A stretch of 40,882 nucleotides of DNA, from the NCBI GenBank assembly GCA_002722095.1, contig PBKG01000010.1, positions 74,285 through 115,166 of the forward strand, read 5' to 3'. Position 1 is the first letter of the stretch; every line of letters starts with the position of its first letter. Of this stretch, positions 33,494 through 40,882 are shown one piece after another. The position numbers were made by a program, and so were the translations under genes. The notes beneath the pieces are model-generated. The model did not search any database. It was not told the DNA's origin and was given only the letters and a program-made list of their open reading frames with translations. Origin of the DNA: Rhodospirillaceae bacterium. Lineage in GTDB: Bacteria > Pseudomonadota > Alphaproteobacteria > UBA8366.

Positions 33494-34885
33494 TTAGGGG
33501 AATAAATGTTGGGTTACGTCTCGCACATCTTCGATGTCGTCGATTCGGGCCCAGCCATCGACCAAGGCGTCGAACTTATCCTTCGGCCAGCCCTTATAGT
33601 CGGCACAGCCGCGTGCCTTGTCGGCGACCTCCTCATAGGTCATCGGGTCGAGATGGCTGCCTTTACCGTAATCCGCGCGCTCGGTGAATTCGCGTCCATC
33701 CTTGAGCGTGAAAGTGACCAAAGTGGTGTAGTTCTCGTAACCCTTTGCTTTGCCTTCGTCGTCCGGGAAGGAGGTGTATTTGGTGTTGGCTAACATAGCC
33801 TGGATTTCGGGGCGCTGTACCACCTCGTCGGAGAAATCGTCGAGGCCCAAATAGCCGTCGATCAGGATTTTCACCAGGCAGAATTCCATGGAGAATTTGC
33901 TTTGCAGCCCGGTTTTCGGGTGATGGTGAATAAGCGTGTCGTAAATCGATTGCTTGGTCTGGATCGAGAGTTTTTCGACCTCTTCCGGCTTGGCATCGTT
34001 TTCTTCGAGGAAGCGCCGGAGATTGCTCATTGCCGGGTGCGTAAGGTTGCCCGACGGGTAGGGCTTAATCCAGATAGAGGGGTCGACGATGGCCCAAGGA
34101 TCTCCGAGCCGTTCCAGTGGTGCCATGTCGATGCTGCCGCCATAGGCATTGAGAAAGCCGATCGGGCCTCCCATGGCATCTGCCGATGCGGTGAAGCCAC
34201 CTCCGGCCATTTCCGCGGCCAGCAGGCCGGACATAGCGCCGTGTCCCGGATGGTAGGGTTTCATCATCGAGCCGAAATTTGCCCTGAGCCCGCAGGCATG
34301 GCTCGCGCAGATTCCGATCGAGGTGGCAAGAGTCTCCTCGTCGAGGCCTTTCAGCTTGGCGGCGGCAGCGGTAGCGCCGAACGCACTCATGATTGCGGTC
34401 GGGTGGAAGCCCGAGGCAAAGGAACGGGGACCCAAGGCGGAATTGATTTTCGCCATGAATTCGACGCCCACATGGTAGGCGATCAGAAACTCTTTGCCCG
34501 ATGTCTTGCGGGTATGGGTGAGCGAGAGGAGGGCGGAAAGGAGCGGGCCGGTGGGATGGGTGGCGCCGTGATAGCCTTTGGCCAGGGGATCGGCGCGCAG
34601 CGTATCGTCGAAATCGTCCGCGTGTACCGTATTGCCGTTGGCCATTGCCGCGAAGGGTGCAGGGAGTTTGAGATCGCTGCCAATAACCGGGCAGCCATCC
34701 TCGGTCGCATAGGCAGAAAGCACTCCGTTCAGTGCCGCAGCGCCTTTCGACGCGGACCCCGCGAGGCCAACGCCGGATGCATCCAGCAATGAGGATCGGC
34801 CGAGGTCGAGCGCCTTGTCGGGCAAATCTTCATATTTCGCGTTGGCTGCGAAACGGGCGAGTAGTTCGGTCGGATTGGCGCTCAT
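33494..34885 (-). CDS. MmgE/PrpD family protein 1
   Basis: The 463-aa protein has the usual pattern: LDLGRSSLLDASGVGLAGS, GNTVHADDFDDT, YHGATHPTGPLLSALLSL and FHPTAIMSAFGATAAAAKL. The family centre MMKPYHPGHGAMSGLLAAEMA and a lid region with WIKPYPSGNLTHPAMSNLRRF follow. The family covers dehydratases, epimerases and decarboxylases of tri- and dicarboxylates. It is the first gene of a 17-gene minus-strand run. The 208-bp gap upstream is shared with a divergent aconitase-like gene, so coordinated expression is likely. The ribosome binding site is GGGGGG. Confidence 0.92.
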   Translation of the reverse strand: MSANPTELLARFAANAKYEDLPDKALDLGRSSLLDASGVGLAGSASKGAAALNGVLSAYATEDGCPVIGSDLKLPAPFAAMANGNTVHADDFDDTLRADPLAKGYHGATHPTGPLLSALLSLTHTRKTSGKEFLIAYHVGVEFMAKINSALGPRSFASGFHPTAIMSAFGATAAAAKLKGLDEETLATSIGICASHACGLRANFGSMMKPYHPGHGAMSGLLAAEMAGGGFTASADAMGGPIGFLNAYGGSIDMAPLERLGDPWAIVDPSIWIKPYPSGNLTHPAMSNLRRFLEENDAKPEEVEKLSIQTKQSIYDTLIHHHPKTGLQSKFSMEFCLVKILIDGYLGLDDFSDEVVQRPEIQAMLANTKYTSFPDDEGKAKGYENYTTLVTFTLKDGREFTERADYGKGSHLDPMTYEEVADKARGCADYKGWPKDKFDALVDGWARIDDIEDVRDVTQHLFP

Positions 34886-35093
34886 TGGTGTACCCCCCTA
34901 TGCGTCGTTTTTGGCGACCTGTTGTAAGCCGCGACACTATAGTAAGCGCCGAATTTTTAAAATATGGGGCGATTGGGGGCATCGATCGTCCTTAACAGGC
35001 AAAATCATGGAGCTGAAGCTGGTATCTTGAGCTTGTCCGTGCAGCCTGCTTCGTGAGATATCAGTAGCGAGGGAGAATCAGGGGGAGAGACTG
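34886..35093. promoter_or_regulatory. Divergent intergenic region, MmgE/PrpD run versus aconitase-like gene
   Basis: This 208-bp gap must hold the start signals for both directions. On the minus strand a TATAGT at about 34936 could be a -10 box, but its -35 partner is weak. On the plus strand I found no convincing pair. No clear operator repeat is visible. Confidence 0.4.
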
Positions 35094-37076
35094 ATGGCCA
35101 CTAAATCGAAGATGAATGTGGCGGAGAAGCTGATTGAGGCACATCTCGTTGCTGGCGAAATGGTGCCGGGCGAGGAAATTTCGCTCACGATCGACCATGG
35201 GCTTTGTCAGGATACGCTCGGTTTACCGACGGCGTTGGTGCTTGAAGCGCTCGATATCGACCGTATTCAGATGGAAGTCGCTTGCCAGTACGTGGATCAT
35301 AATTTGCTGCAAGCGGACAATCGCGCGGCTGAAGATCATCACTTTCTCAAAACCATCTGCCAACGGTTCGGAATGCACTACAGCCCAGCCGGGAACGGTA
35401 TTAGCCATCCGGTGCATATGGAAAGATTGGGGCGGCCCGGTGCGACGTTGATCGGCGGTGACAGCCATTCCTGTTCTGCGGGCTCAATGGGAATGTTGGG
35501 CATGGGAACGGGATCGATCGAGGTGGGGATGGCGTTGGCGGGAATGCCGATCTCGATCGTGATGCCGAAAATTTGGGGCATTGAGCTTACCGGCGAATTG
35601 CCCGATTGGGTTAGCGCCAAAGACGTCATTCTTGAAATGCTGCGCCGTCATGGCGTGAAAGGCGGTGTGGGTCGCATCATCGAGTATTACGGACCGGGTC
35701 TCGACACTTTGAGCGCCATGGATCGCCATGTGATCGCCAATATGGGGGCGGAACTCGGTGCGACCACATCGGTGTTCCCGGCCGACAAGGAAGTGAAAAA
35801 TTATCTGGAATCGGTGGGGCGGGGCGATGTCTTCACCGAAATTATTGCTGACGAAGGCGCGACTTACGATCTCCACGATGCCATCGATATGTCCGCGCTC
35901 GAACCGTTGATTGCTAAGCCTTCAAGCCCGGGTAATGTTGTACCGGTACGCGAATGCGCCGGCGAAAAAATCTCTCAAGGGTATATCGGCTCTTCGGCAA
36001 ATCCCGGCTATCGCGATTTCGCGGTCGCCGCGATGATGGTGGAAGGCCAGACAAAATCGGACGAGGTGTCCTACGACGTCAATCCAACGTCGCGGGAGAT
36101 GCTGACCAATCTGCTCGATCAAGGCCTTTTGGCGCATTTGATCGTTTTCGGTGCACGTATGCATCAGGCGGGCTGCAACGGGTGCATGGGCATGGGACAG
36201 GCGGCGGCAAGCGGCGCCAATAGTTTGCGCACGACGCCGCGTAATTTCCCGGGGCGCTCCGGCGTCAAGGGCGATCAGGTCTGGCTCTGCAGTCCGGAGA
36301 CGGTAACCGCGGGGGCGATCAAGGGTGAGATTACCGACCCTCGCGAGCTTGGAATCGAGTACCCGAAGGTAAAACAGCCGGATAATTGGATTTCGTTGCC
36401 GGATGCGCTGGTCAAGCCGATCCCGATCGAGGAAGCCAAGCGCATAAAAATCGTCAAAGGCGACCACACGGCACCGCTTCCGGAAGTCGACCCGTTCCCG
36501 GAACGTATCGAACTACCGGTGCTGATCAAGCTCGGGGATAATATCGACACAGACGCCCTGGCACCGGCAGGAGCGCAGGTGCTGCCGTTCCGCTCGAACA
36601 TTCAAAAAACCGCTGAATTTACGCTTATGCGGGACGACCCCACGTTGGCCGAGCGCGCCTTTGCGGTAAAAGAGGCAGGTGGACATTTGTGGGTCGGCGG
36701 AGACAATTTCGGTCAGGGGTCGAGCCGGGTCCATGCGGTGCTGGCGCCGCAATATCTTGGCCTGAAAATCGTTATCGCCAAAAGTTTCGCGCGCATTTTC
36801 TGGCAAAACATGATCAACGGTGCATTGCTGCCGGTCACATTCGACGAACCGTCGGATTACGACAAAATCAACCAGGGCGATGTGCTAATTCTGGAAAATG
36901 CCCGGGAGGCTATTGCCGGCGGCACCAAACTGACGCTTTCGGTCAAGGACAAGGATTTGCAGATACCGGTCAGCCATGCACTTTCGCCACGGCAAACCGA
37001 AATTATCCTCGAAGGGGGTATCATCAATTGGGGTCGGGCGAAGCTCCCGGGCGGCAAAGGTTCCAAAGCGGCTTAG
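35094..37076 (+). CDS. Aconitate hydratase-like protein (large and swivel domains fused)
   Basis: The 660-aa protein has the aconitase/isopropylmalate isomerase fold in one chain. IDHGLCQDTLG and QVDHNLL-like text (CQYVDHNLLQ) come first, then GGDSHSCSAGSMGMLGMGTG and a Cys pair AGCNGCMG (C361, C364) for the cluster. The C-terminal swivel domain has KLGDNIDTDALAPAG and FGQGSSRVHAVLAPQYLG. The position of the first cluster Cys (GSCTN in aconitase) reads GSSAN, with Ser301. The ATG has a strong ribosome binding site (GGGGGAGAG). It is divergent from the long gene run. Its substrate may be aconitate-like rather than citrate. Confidence 0.88.
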   Translation: MATKSKMNVAEKLIEAHLVAGEMVPGEEISLTIDHGLCQDTLGLPTALVLEALDIDRIQMEVACQYVDHNLLQADNRAAEDHHFLKTICQRFGMHYSPAGNGISHPVHMERLGRPGATLIGGDSHSCSAGSMGMLGMGTGSIEVGMALAGMPISIVMPKIWGIELTGELPDWVSAKDVILEMLRRHGVKGGVGRIIEYYGPGLDTLSAMDRHVIANMGAELGATTSVFPADKEVKNYLESVGRGDVFTEIIADEGATYDLHDAIDMSALEPLIAKPSSPGNVVPVRECAGEKISQGYIGSSANPGYRDFAVAAMMVEGQTKSDEVSYDVNPTSREMLTNLLDQGLLAHLIVFGARMHQAGCNGCMGMGQAAASGANSLRTTPRNFPGRSGVKGDQVWLCSPETVTAGAIKGEITDPRELGIEYPKVKQPDNWISLPDALVKPIPIEEAKRIKIVKGDHTAPLPEVDPFPERIELPVLIKLGDNIDTDALAPAGAQVLPFRSNIQKTAEFTLMRDDPTLAERAFAVKEAGGHLWVGGDNFGQGSSRVHAVLAPQYLGLKIVIAKSFARIFWQNMINGALLPVTFDEPSDYDKINQGDVLILENAREAIAGGTKLTLSVKDKDLQIPVSHALSPRQTEIILEGGIINWGRAKLPGGKGSKAA

Positions 37077-37089
37077 GGGTGCGTTCGCG

Positions 37090-38205
37090 TCAACTGGTCG
37101 AACCGGGGATAGGTTTGCCAAACGCAGCACGGAATTTCGGATGCCATTTTTTCGCCCAATCGGCGATCCGTCGCATGTAGGCGGATTTTTCCTCGTCCTC
37201 CGCTACGGTGTTTTTGTTCCAGGCGATCGCTGCCCTTTTGCGGCTGACCGGAATAACAAATCCATCGCTCTCTAAATTTTTGTAGATGCGTAAGGTCAGC
37301 CAATCGCTCCGATTACCAAAACGATAACCGGTGGCGGCGAACAAAGATGGGAGCGCGAGATTATTAGTCTTAAAGTAATCTTTCGCCCGAAGGATCAGTC
37401 TGGTTTTGCCCTTTGTGAATATATCGGCAATGTAAGTATAGTAACAATCTTGATTTACTTTATTATTTACTACATTTACCGACGAGAAATTACGTTTTTT
37501 ATTGCAAGTTCTGTAGTCACGCTTTCTTTTTGTTGCCAACAATCTGTTTACACTTGTGAAAACATATAATAAGCGGTCAACTTTACCCTTATGGATTTGA
37601 GCAAGCATGGCCTGTTGCGACAGCCCATAATCGATATCATGTTTGGCCGACCGGCTGATTCGGTTATCGGTTGCGACAAGAATCCATTGACCTTGCGGCA
37701 ACGGAACTTTGTGTCCATCGAATGTGAAATGGTTCTCGTGGCTTGAGCCGATGGTCATTGATTTTAGTTTGTCATCGAATTGTCGCCATTCTTTCGGCAG
37801 TTCGACTTCGGTAAATCGCGGATCCGTGCCAATCAATTCACCGGGGGCATTCACGATCGTCCCCTGCCAGACGACTTGATCGCCGACCGCGAGAAATTTG
37901 CAGCCTATTTTTCTAAATGTAGTTCTGCACTGCTGCCTTAATACCTGTGCTTGTTCCTCCGATGTCTTGCCGCATTGTTTGTTTTTGCCGCAATTCGCTT
38001 CGATCCCGATTTTGCCGGTCTTATTGACCGCAAACGCGCGCGTGTAGTTCTGCCGCAAATATTGCCCGAAAAGGTCTCGTGCCGAATCCGTTAATCTCAG
38101 TTGCTCGTTCGGCGCGCCGGTATTCATCGGAGCGCTGCCGATAGTTGATGTTTTGCAAGCTGCCAAGAATGGTGTCAGAACCACCAAAATCGCCAAAAAT
38201 CGCAT
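37090..38205 (-). CDS. Lipoprotein of unknown function (paralogue 1)
   Basis: The 371-aa protein starts with a lipoprotein signal MRFLAILVVLTPFLAAC with the lipobox LAAC (Cys17), so it is probably membrane-anchored in the cell envelope. I do not recognise the mature domain. It shares an overall plan with the next gene upstream: LRLTDSARDLFGQYLR, VVWQGTIVNAPGELI, FDGHKVPLPQGQW and the end KWHPKFRAAFGKPIPG. The centre (about codons 200-270) is AT-rich and rich in Lys, Asn and Tyr. It is convergent with the aconitase-like gene with only 13 nt between stops. Confidence 0.72.
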   Translation of the reverse strand: MRFLAILVVLTPFLAACKTSTIGSAPMNTGAPNEQLRLTDSARDLFGQYLRQNYTRAFAVNKTGKIGIEANCGKNKQCGKTSEEQAQVLRQQCRTTFRKIGCKFLAVGDQVVWQGTIVNAPGELIGTDPRFTEVELPKEWRQFDDKLKSMTIGSSHENHFTFDGHKVPLPQGQWILVATDNRISRSAKHDIDYGLSQQAMLAQIHKGKVDRLLYVFTSVNRLLATKRKRDYRTCNKKRNFSSVNVVNNKVNQDCYYTYIADIFTKGKTRLILRAKDYFKTNNLALPSLFAATGYRFGNRSDWLTLRIYKNLESDGFVIPVSRKRAAIAWNKNTVAEDEEKSAYMRRIADWAKKWHPKFRAAFGKPIPGSTS

Positions 38206-38361
38206 GAAAATAACCTCCCCGATTGTATGATTTATTGATTTTTTAAAAGCCTAATTGCACGCGTTTGAATTGCAAGAGAAATGTTTGTGTACTCGGACGG
38301 AGGGTTTGTCGTGCAGGACCAATCGGCAAATCTGGTATTCGATTGTCGCGTTATCGGAAGA
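38206..38361. other. AT-rich gap between the two lipoprotein genes
   Basis: This 156-bp gap has no gene. It holds the GGGGAGG ribosome binding site of the downstream lipoprotein gene. A possible weak promoter reads TTGCAA (minus strand) with AGGCTT 17 nt later, too weak to call. No terminator hairpin with a T run is evident. Confidence 0.4.
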
Positions 38362-39501
38362 CTAAATAGATGCGCCAGGAACGGGACGTCCAAACGCAGC
38401 CTTGAATTTCTGGTGCCATTCCTTGGACCATTCGGCGATTTTGGCGATATATGCTGACTTACGTTCGTCGTCTTTTACTGTTGATTTCAGCCAGGCAAGC
38501 AACGTCCGAACGACATTATCCGACAGCGTAAATCCTTCTGTTTCGAGGTTTCGATGAAACTGGATATTCAGCCAATCGTTTTTTATTGCAAACCGGTAAC
38601 TGGAACCTGAAGTCCAAGAAGGCACTTCGACCCCTTGCTCCTCCAGGTACGATTTACCTAACTGCCAAATACGTTTTCCATTCTTCACAAATATTCGCCC
38701 GACCGAGACATAGTAACATTCTTGGTTTTTTGTATTATTCACAAATATCTTTGAGACATGGTTAGATTTATTACTGCAGTATTTATAAAGATTATACTTA
38801 TATATTGGAAGTAAACTTGCGACTTTTGAATCAAAATAGATGACATTATTGACTTTATTATTTCTAATGTCGGCGAGAAGTACTTCGTGAATTAGATGGA
38901 GATCGATATTTTGTTTTGCCCATCGGACGGTTCGTTTGTCTCGTGCAATAATTTGCCACTGACCTTCGGGCAGTGGAATTCGATGTCCGTCGAATTCGAA
39001 AAATTTTCCGCTTACGACCGTGCCGGGCGCATAGGACTCTAGTTTGCGTTCAAGCGGTTGCCAGTCCTTCGGAATGGCGAGCGGTTTAAATCGACTTTGC
39101 GTGTCATCCTGTGCGATCAAGCGATCAGGTGCGTTCTGAATGCTCCCCTGCCAGACGATTTCCTTCCCGACGGCGATCAACTGGCAGCTGTCTTTGTATT
39201 TTTTCTTAGCTTTGCAATCCGCAACAAGGCCTTCCGCCAACTCCGAGTTGGATTTTTCGCACTTCTTGTTGTTGACGCAATGTCGAATGAAGCCGGCCGA
39301 GCCATAGCCCGCAGCGACAAACGCCCCTTTGACAGCGGTTCGAAGGTAGTAGTCGAGTGCATCGCGCGTGTTGTCCGATAGCCGTATCGTCTCACCATCC
39401 GACCCGGTTGAGGTATTGGTGGTTTGTGTCGATTGCTCCCCGATCGACGTTTGGCAACCAGTGATCAACAGCAACAGGACCCAAAGGCGCGCGGCCCGCA
39501 T
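38362..39501 (-). CDS. Lipoprotein of unknown function (paralogue 2)
   Basis: The 379-aa protein has the signal MRAARLWVLLLLITGC with lipobox ITGC (Cys16). The mature part parallels the adjacent lipoprotein: IRLSDNTRDALDYYLR, EIVWQGSIQNAPDRL, FDGHRIPLPEGQW and the end EWHQKFKAAFGRPVPG. A Cys-containing segment (CVNNKKCEKS, then CKAKKKYKDSCQL) corresponds to a similar Cys pattern in paralogue 1 and could form disulfides. The centre (about 38690-38890) is strongly AT-rich with Asn, Lys and Tyr codons unlike the surrounding genes. The function is unknown. The pair looks like a tandem duplication. Confidence 0.72.
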   Translation of the reverse strand: MRAARLWVLLLLITGCQTSIGEQSTQTTNTSTGSDGETIRLSDNTRDALDYYLRTAVKGAFVAAGYGSAGFIRHCVNNKKCEKSNSELAEGLVADCKAKKKYKDSCQLIAVGKEIVWQGSIQNAPDRLIAQDDTQSRFKPLAIPKDWQPLERKLESYAPGTVVSGKFFEFDGHRIPLPEGQWQIIARDKRTVRWAKQNIDLHLIHEVLLADIRNNKVNNVIYFDSKVASLLPIYKYNLYKYCSNKSNHVSKIFVNNTKNQECYYVSVGRIFVKNGKRIWQLGKSYLEEQGVEVPSWTSGSSYRFAIKNDWLNIQFHRNLETEGFTLSDNVVRTLLAWLKSTVKDDERKSAYIAKIAEWSKEWHQKFKAAFGRPVPGASI

Positions 39502-39611
39502 GAATTTCCTCCCAGAATCGCTTATCGCGTTTTGCGCGTAAAATCCTAGCGATTATATGCGAAAGGGCAAGAGCTGCGACCTACTCGATACCTTACCCAA
39601 TAGGTGGAGCG

Positions 39612-39899
39612 TTAAACACCGTCGACAAAGATAAACGAGCCCGTCGATGCTTCTTCGCGGATTTTGGCGATTTTTTGGTAGGTCTTCGAGTTGTACCACT
39701 TCTTTAAGGTCGCCATATTTGGGAACTCGATGATCACTAGGCGTTTCGGTTCCCAGTCGCCATCCACTACCGTGACATCGCCACCACGCACAATGAAGTT
39801 GCCGCCAAATTTTTCGACCGTCGCCGGCGTTTGGCTCGTGTAATCCTTGTAGCGTTCCGGATTGGTGACCGTGATATCGGCAATGACGTATGCCGCCAT
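39612..39899 (-). CDS. DUF1330 family protein
   Basis: The 95-aa protein starts MAAYVIADITVTNPERYKDY and has FGGNFIVRGGD, RLVIIEFPNMATLKKWYNS and QKIAKIREEAS, the standard DUF1330 layout of a dimeric alpha/beta barrel. The function is unknown; the fold resembles small monooxygenase-like or stress proteins. A strong ribosome binding site (GGGGGA) precedes the ATG at 39899. It is divergent from the GST gene. Confidence 0.88.
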   Translation of the reverse strand: MAAYVIADITVTNPERYKDYTSQTPATVEKFGGNFIVRGGDVTVVDGDWEPKRLVIIEFPNMATLKKWYNSKTYQKIAKIREEASTGSFIFVDGV

Positions 39900-40034
39900 G
39901 GCTATATTCCCCCTGCTGGCCCAAAAAATGAATTTAGTGGTTTTTGGCCGGGCAGCAGTCTAGCATCCCCGCCGAAACATGCCAGAGGTCAGGCACCGTA
40001 CCTGGCGCGATGTATTTGGGGAGGATCTGCAATC

Positions 40035-40667
40035 ATGACGATCGAGTTATATCTGTGGGCGACACCGAACGGCCGTAAAATTTCCATCATGTTGGAGGAG
40101 CTGGGCCTCCCCTATGAAGAGAAAGCGGTCAATATCGGCAAGGGCGAACAATTCGAGCCGGATTTTCTGAAGATTTCGCCGAACAATCGCATTCCCGCGA
40201 TTATCGATCCGGACGGGCCCGATGGCGAAGCGGTCTCGGTCTTCGAAAGTGCGGCGATCTTGATCTACCTCGCGGAGAAAACCGGCAAGCTTGTCCCCGC
40301 CGACCCGAGGAAACGGATCGCGTGCCTCGAATGGCTGATGTGGCAGATGGGCGGCCTCGGGCCGATGCCGGGGCAGGTACATCATTTTCTCAGCGCGAAG
40401 GAAGAAGTGCCCTATGCCATCGAGCGCTATGTCAACGAGACCCATCGGCTCTATGGGGTGCTGAACGGCCGGCTCGCGGATAACGAATTCTGCGCGGGCG
40501 ACGAGTATTCCATCGCCGATATCGCGATCGTACCCTGGGTGCAGCGCCACGGCCGCCATCGCACGGATCTCGCCGACTATCCCAACGTCAAACGCTGGTT
40601 CGACCAATTAATGGCGCGGCCCGCGGTGGAGAAGGGGATGGCGTGTCTCGGCGGGATAAACCTCTAA
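40035..40667 (+). CDS. Glutathione S-transferase (YfcG-like)
   Basis: The 210-aa protein starts MTIELYLWATPNGRKISIMLEEL at the ATG 40035 (GGGGAGG ribosome binding site); a longer upstream frame is rejected. It has the thioredoxin-like GSH-binding half (ISPNNRIPAIIDPDG and ESAAILIYLAEKTG). The helical half has YSIADIAIVPWVQRHG. It resembles YfcG-type GSTs with disulfide-bond reductase activity. It is a distant relative of the YghU-like gene at 17673. Confidence 0.9.
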   Translation: MTIELYLWATPNGRKISIMLEELGLPYEEKAVNIGKGEQFEPDFLKISPNNRIPAIIDPDGPDGEAVSVFESAAILIYLAEKTGKLVPADPRKRIACLEWLMWQMGGLGPMPGQVHHFLSAKEEVPYAIERYVNETHRLYGVLNGRLADNEFCAGDEYSIADIAIVPWVQRHGRHRTDLADYPNVKRWFDQLMARPAVEKGMACLGGINL

Positions 40668-40701
40668 TTCTGCGCCAAATTTGCCACGTCTTGCCAGTTT
40701 C

Positions 40702-40736
40702 GTTGACAGGCGCGGAAGCGCGCGCTGCCTGTCAGC
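40702..40736. repeat. Strong hairpin between GST and tRNA-Ser genes
   Basis: A 10-bp stem (GTTGACAGGC/GCCTGTCAGC, with one G-U pair) encloses a GC-rich 15-nt loop that can itself pair. It lies 34 nt after the GST stop, so it could end that transcript, but no T run follows. The TTGACA inside the left arm could also be a -35 box for the tRNA, though no good -10 is visible at the right distance. Confidence 0.45.
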
Positions 40737-40767
40737 TAGCGAGTCCGCGTCGCCCGGATTCTCATGC

Positions 40768-40855
40768 GGAGGGGTGGCAGAGCGGTAATGCAGCGGATTG
40801 CTAATCCGTCAACCTGTAAAGGGTTGCGAGGGTTCAAGTCCCTCTCCCTCCGCCA
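40768..40855 (+). tRNA. tRNA-Ser (GCT anticodon)
   Basis: The sequence folds into a full cloverleaf: acceptor stem GGAGGGG with TCCCTCC, and an anticodon arm GCGGA-TTGCTAA-TCCGT with anticodon GCT at 40800-40802. A long variable arm is typical of serine tRNAs, the T-loop is GTTCAAGTC, and CCA is encoded at 40853-40855. It reads AGC and AGU codons. It is not a selenocysteine tRNA, whose anticodon is UCA. Confidence 0.95.
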
Positions 40856-40882
40856 TTTATAAATTAAGTTAGCAATAAGTTT

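Noticed and set aside
32267..33505. 412-codon plus-strand frame opposite the sulfotransferase gene
   Set aside because: The minus strand encodes a complete sulfotransferase with both PAPS motifs and a strong ribosome binding site; the plus frame shows no motif.
40768..40855. Possible selenocysteine tRNA
   Set aside because: The anticodon is GCT with a normal acceptor stem, so it is an ordinary tRNA-Ser; selC must be elsewhere.
1..40882. CRISPR array, insertion sequence or prophage
   Set aside because: No spaced direct repeats, transposase or phage-type genes were seen on either strand.

Overview
The window looks like a chromosomal piece from an alphaproteobacterium, probably a Rhodospirillales-like or uncultivated marine lineage. 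I infer this from gene order (rnr-topA-dprA, plsY-pyrC-pyrB, and ruvX divergent from gatC-gatA-gatB), a PyrC with Arg in place of the first metal-site His, and moderately high GC with strong Shine-Dalgarno sequences. No run of more than about 210 bases lacks a gene. The largest gaps are 34886-35093 and 3438-3642.

Region 1 (1-14353) is mostly housekeeping. On the minus strand it carries a partial rnr, topA, dprA, a TauD-type dioxygenase, plsY, pyrC, pyrB, an Hpt protein, a receiver-domain protein and ruvX. On the plus strand it carries gatC, gatA, an inserted HAD-family gene and gatB.

Region 2 (14393-18533) holds selenoprotein locus A. A thioredoxin-fused protein of 479 aa is followed, with an ATGA overlap, by a gene interrupted by one in-frame UGA. 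Read through as selenocysteine it gives a 174-aa protein with a U-G-S-C-T-S-C motif. A dienelactone hydrolase and a DUF6295 protein lie downstream. A YghU-like glutathione oxidoreductase is divergent.

Region 3 (18560-34885) is a run of 17 minus-strand genes with no gap above 52 bp. In transcription order: MmgE/PrpD, sulfotransferase, Ldh-family dehydrogenase, DUF1624 membrane protein, a second MmgE/PrpD, PAP2 phosphatase, NMT1/THI5-like protein, VOC protein, nucleotide-transporter-like membrane protein, three aldo-keto reductases (two with Tat-like signals), a second thioredoxin-fused protein (also 479 aa), two tandem UGSC selenoproteins (175 aa each, each needing UGA readthrough), a class II aldolase and a cupin protein. 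An aconitase-like gene lies divergent at the upstream end.

Region 4 (37090-40882) has two paralogous lipoproteins with AT-rich centres, a DUF1330 protein, a small GST and a tRNA-Ser(GCT).

The central observation is three selenoprotein genes in two paralogous loci, each paired with the same thioredoxin-fusion partner. All would be split at the UGA by ordinary gene calling. The nucleotides after the UGA are frozen across the three copies and fold into a small hairpin, as expected for a bacterial SECIS element. The Cys-x-x-Cys thioredoxin domain is a plausible reductant for the Sec/Cys centre. The substrate is unknown; the neighbours suggest small carbonyl, hydroxy-acid or dicarboxylate metabolism.
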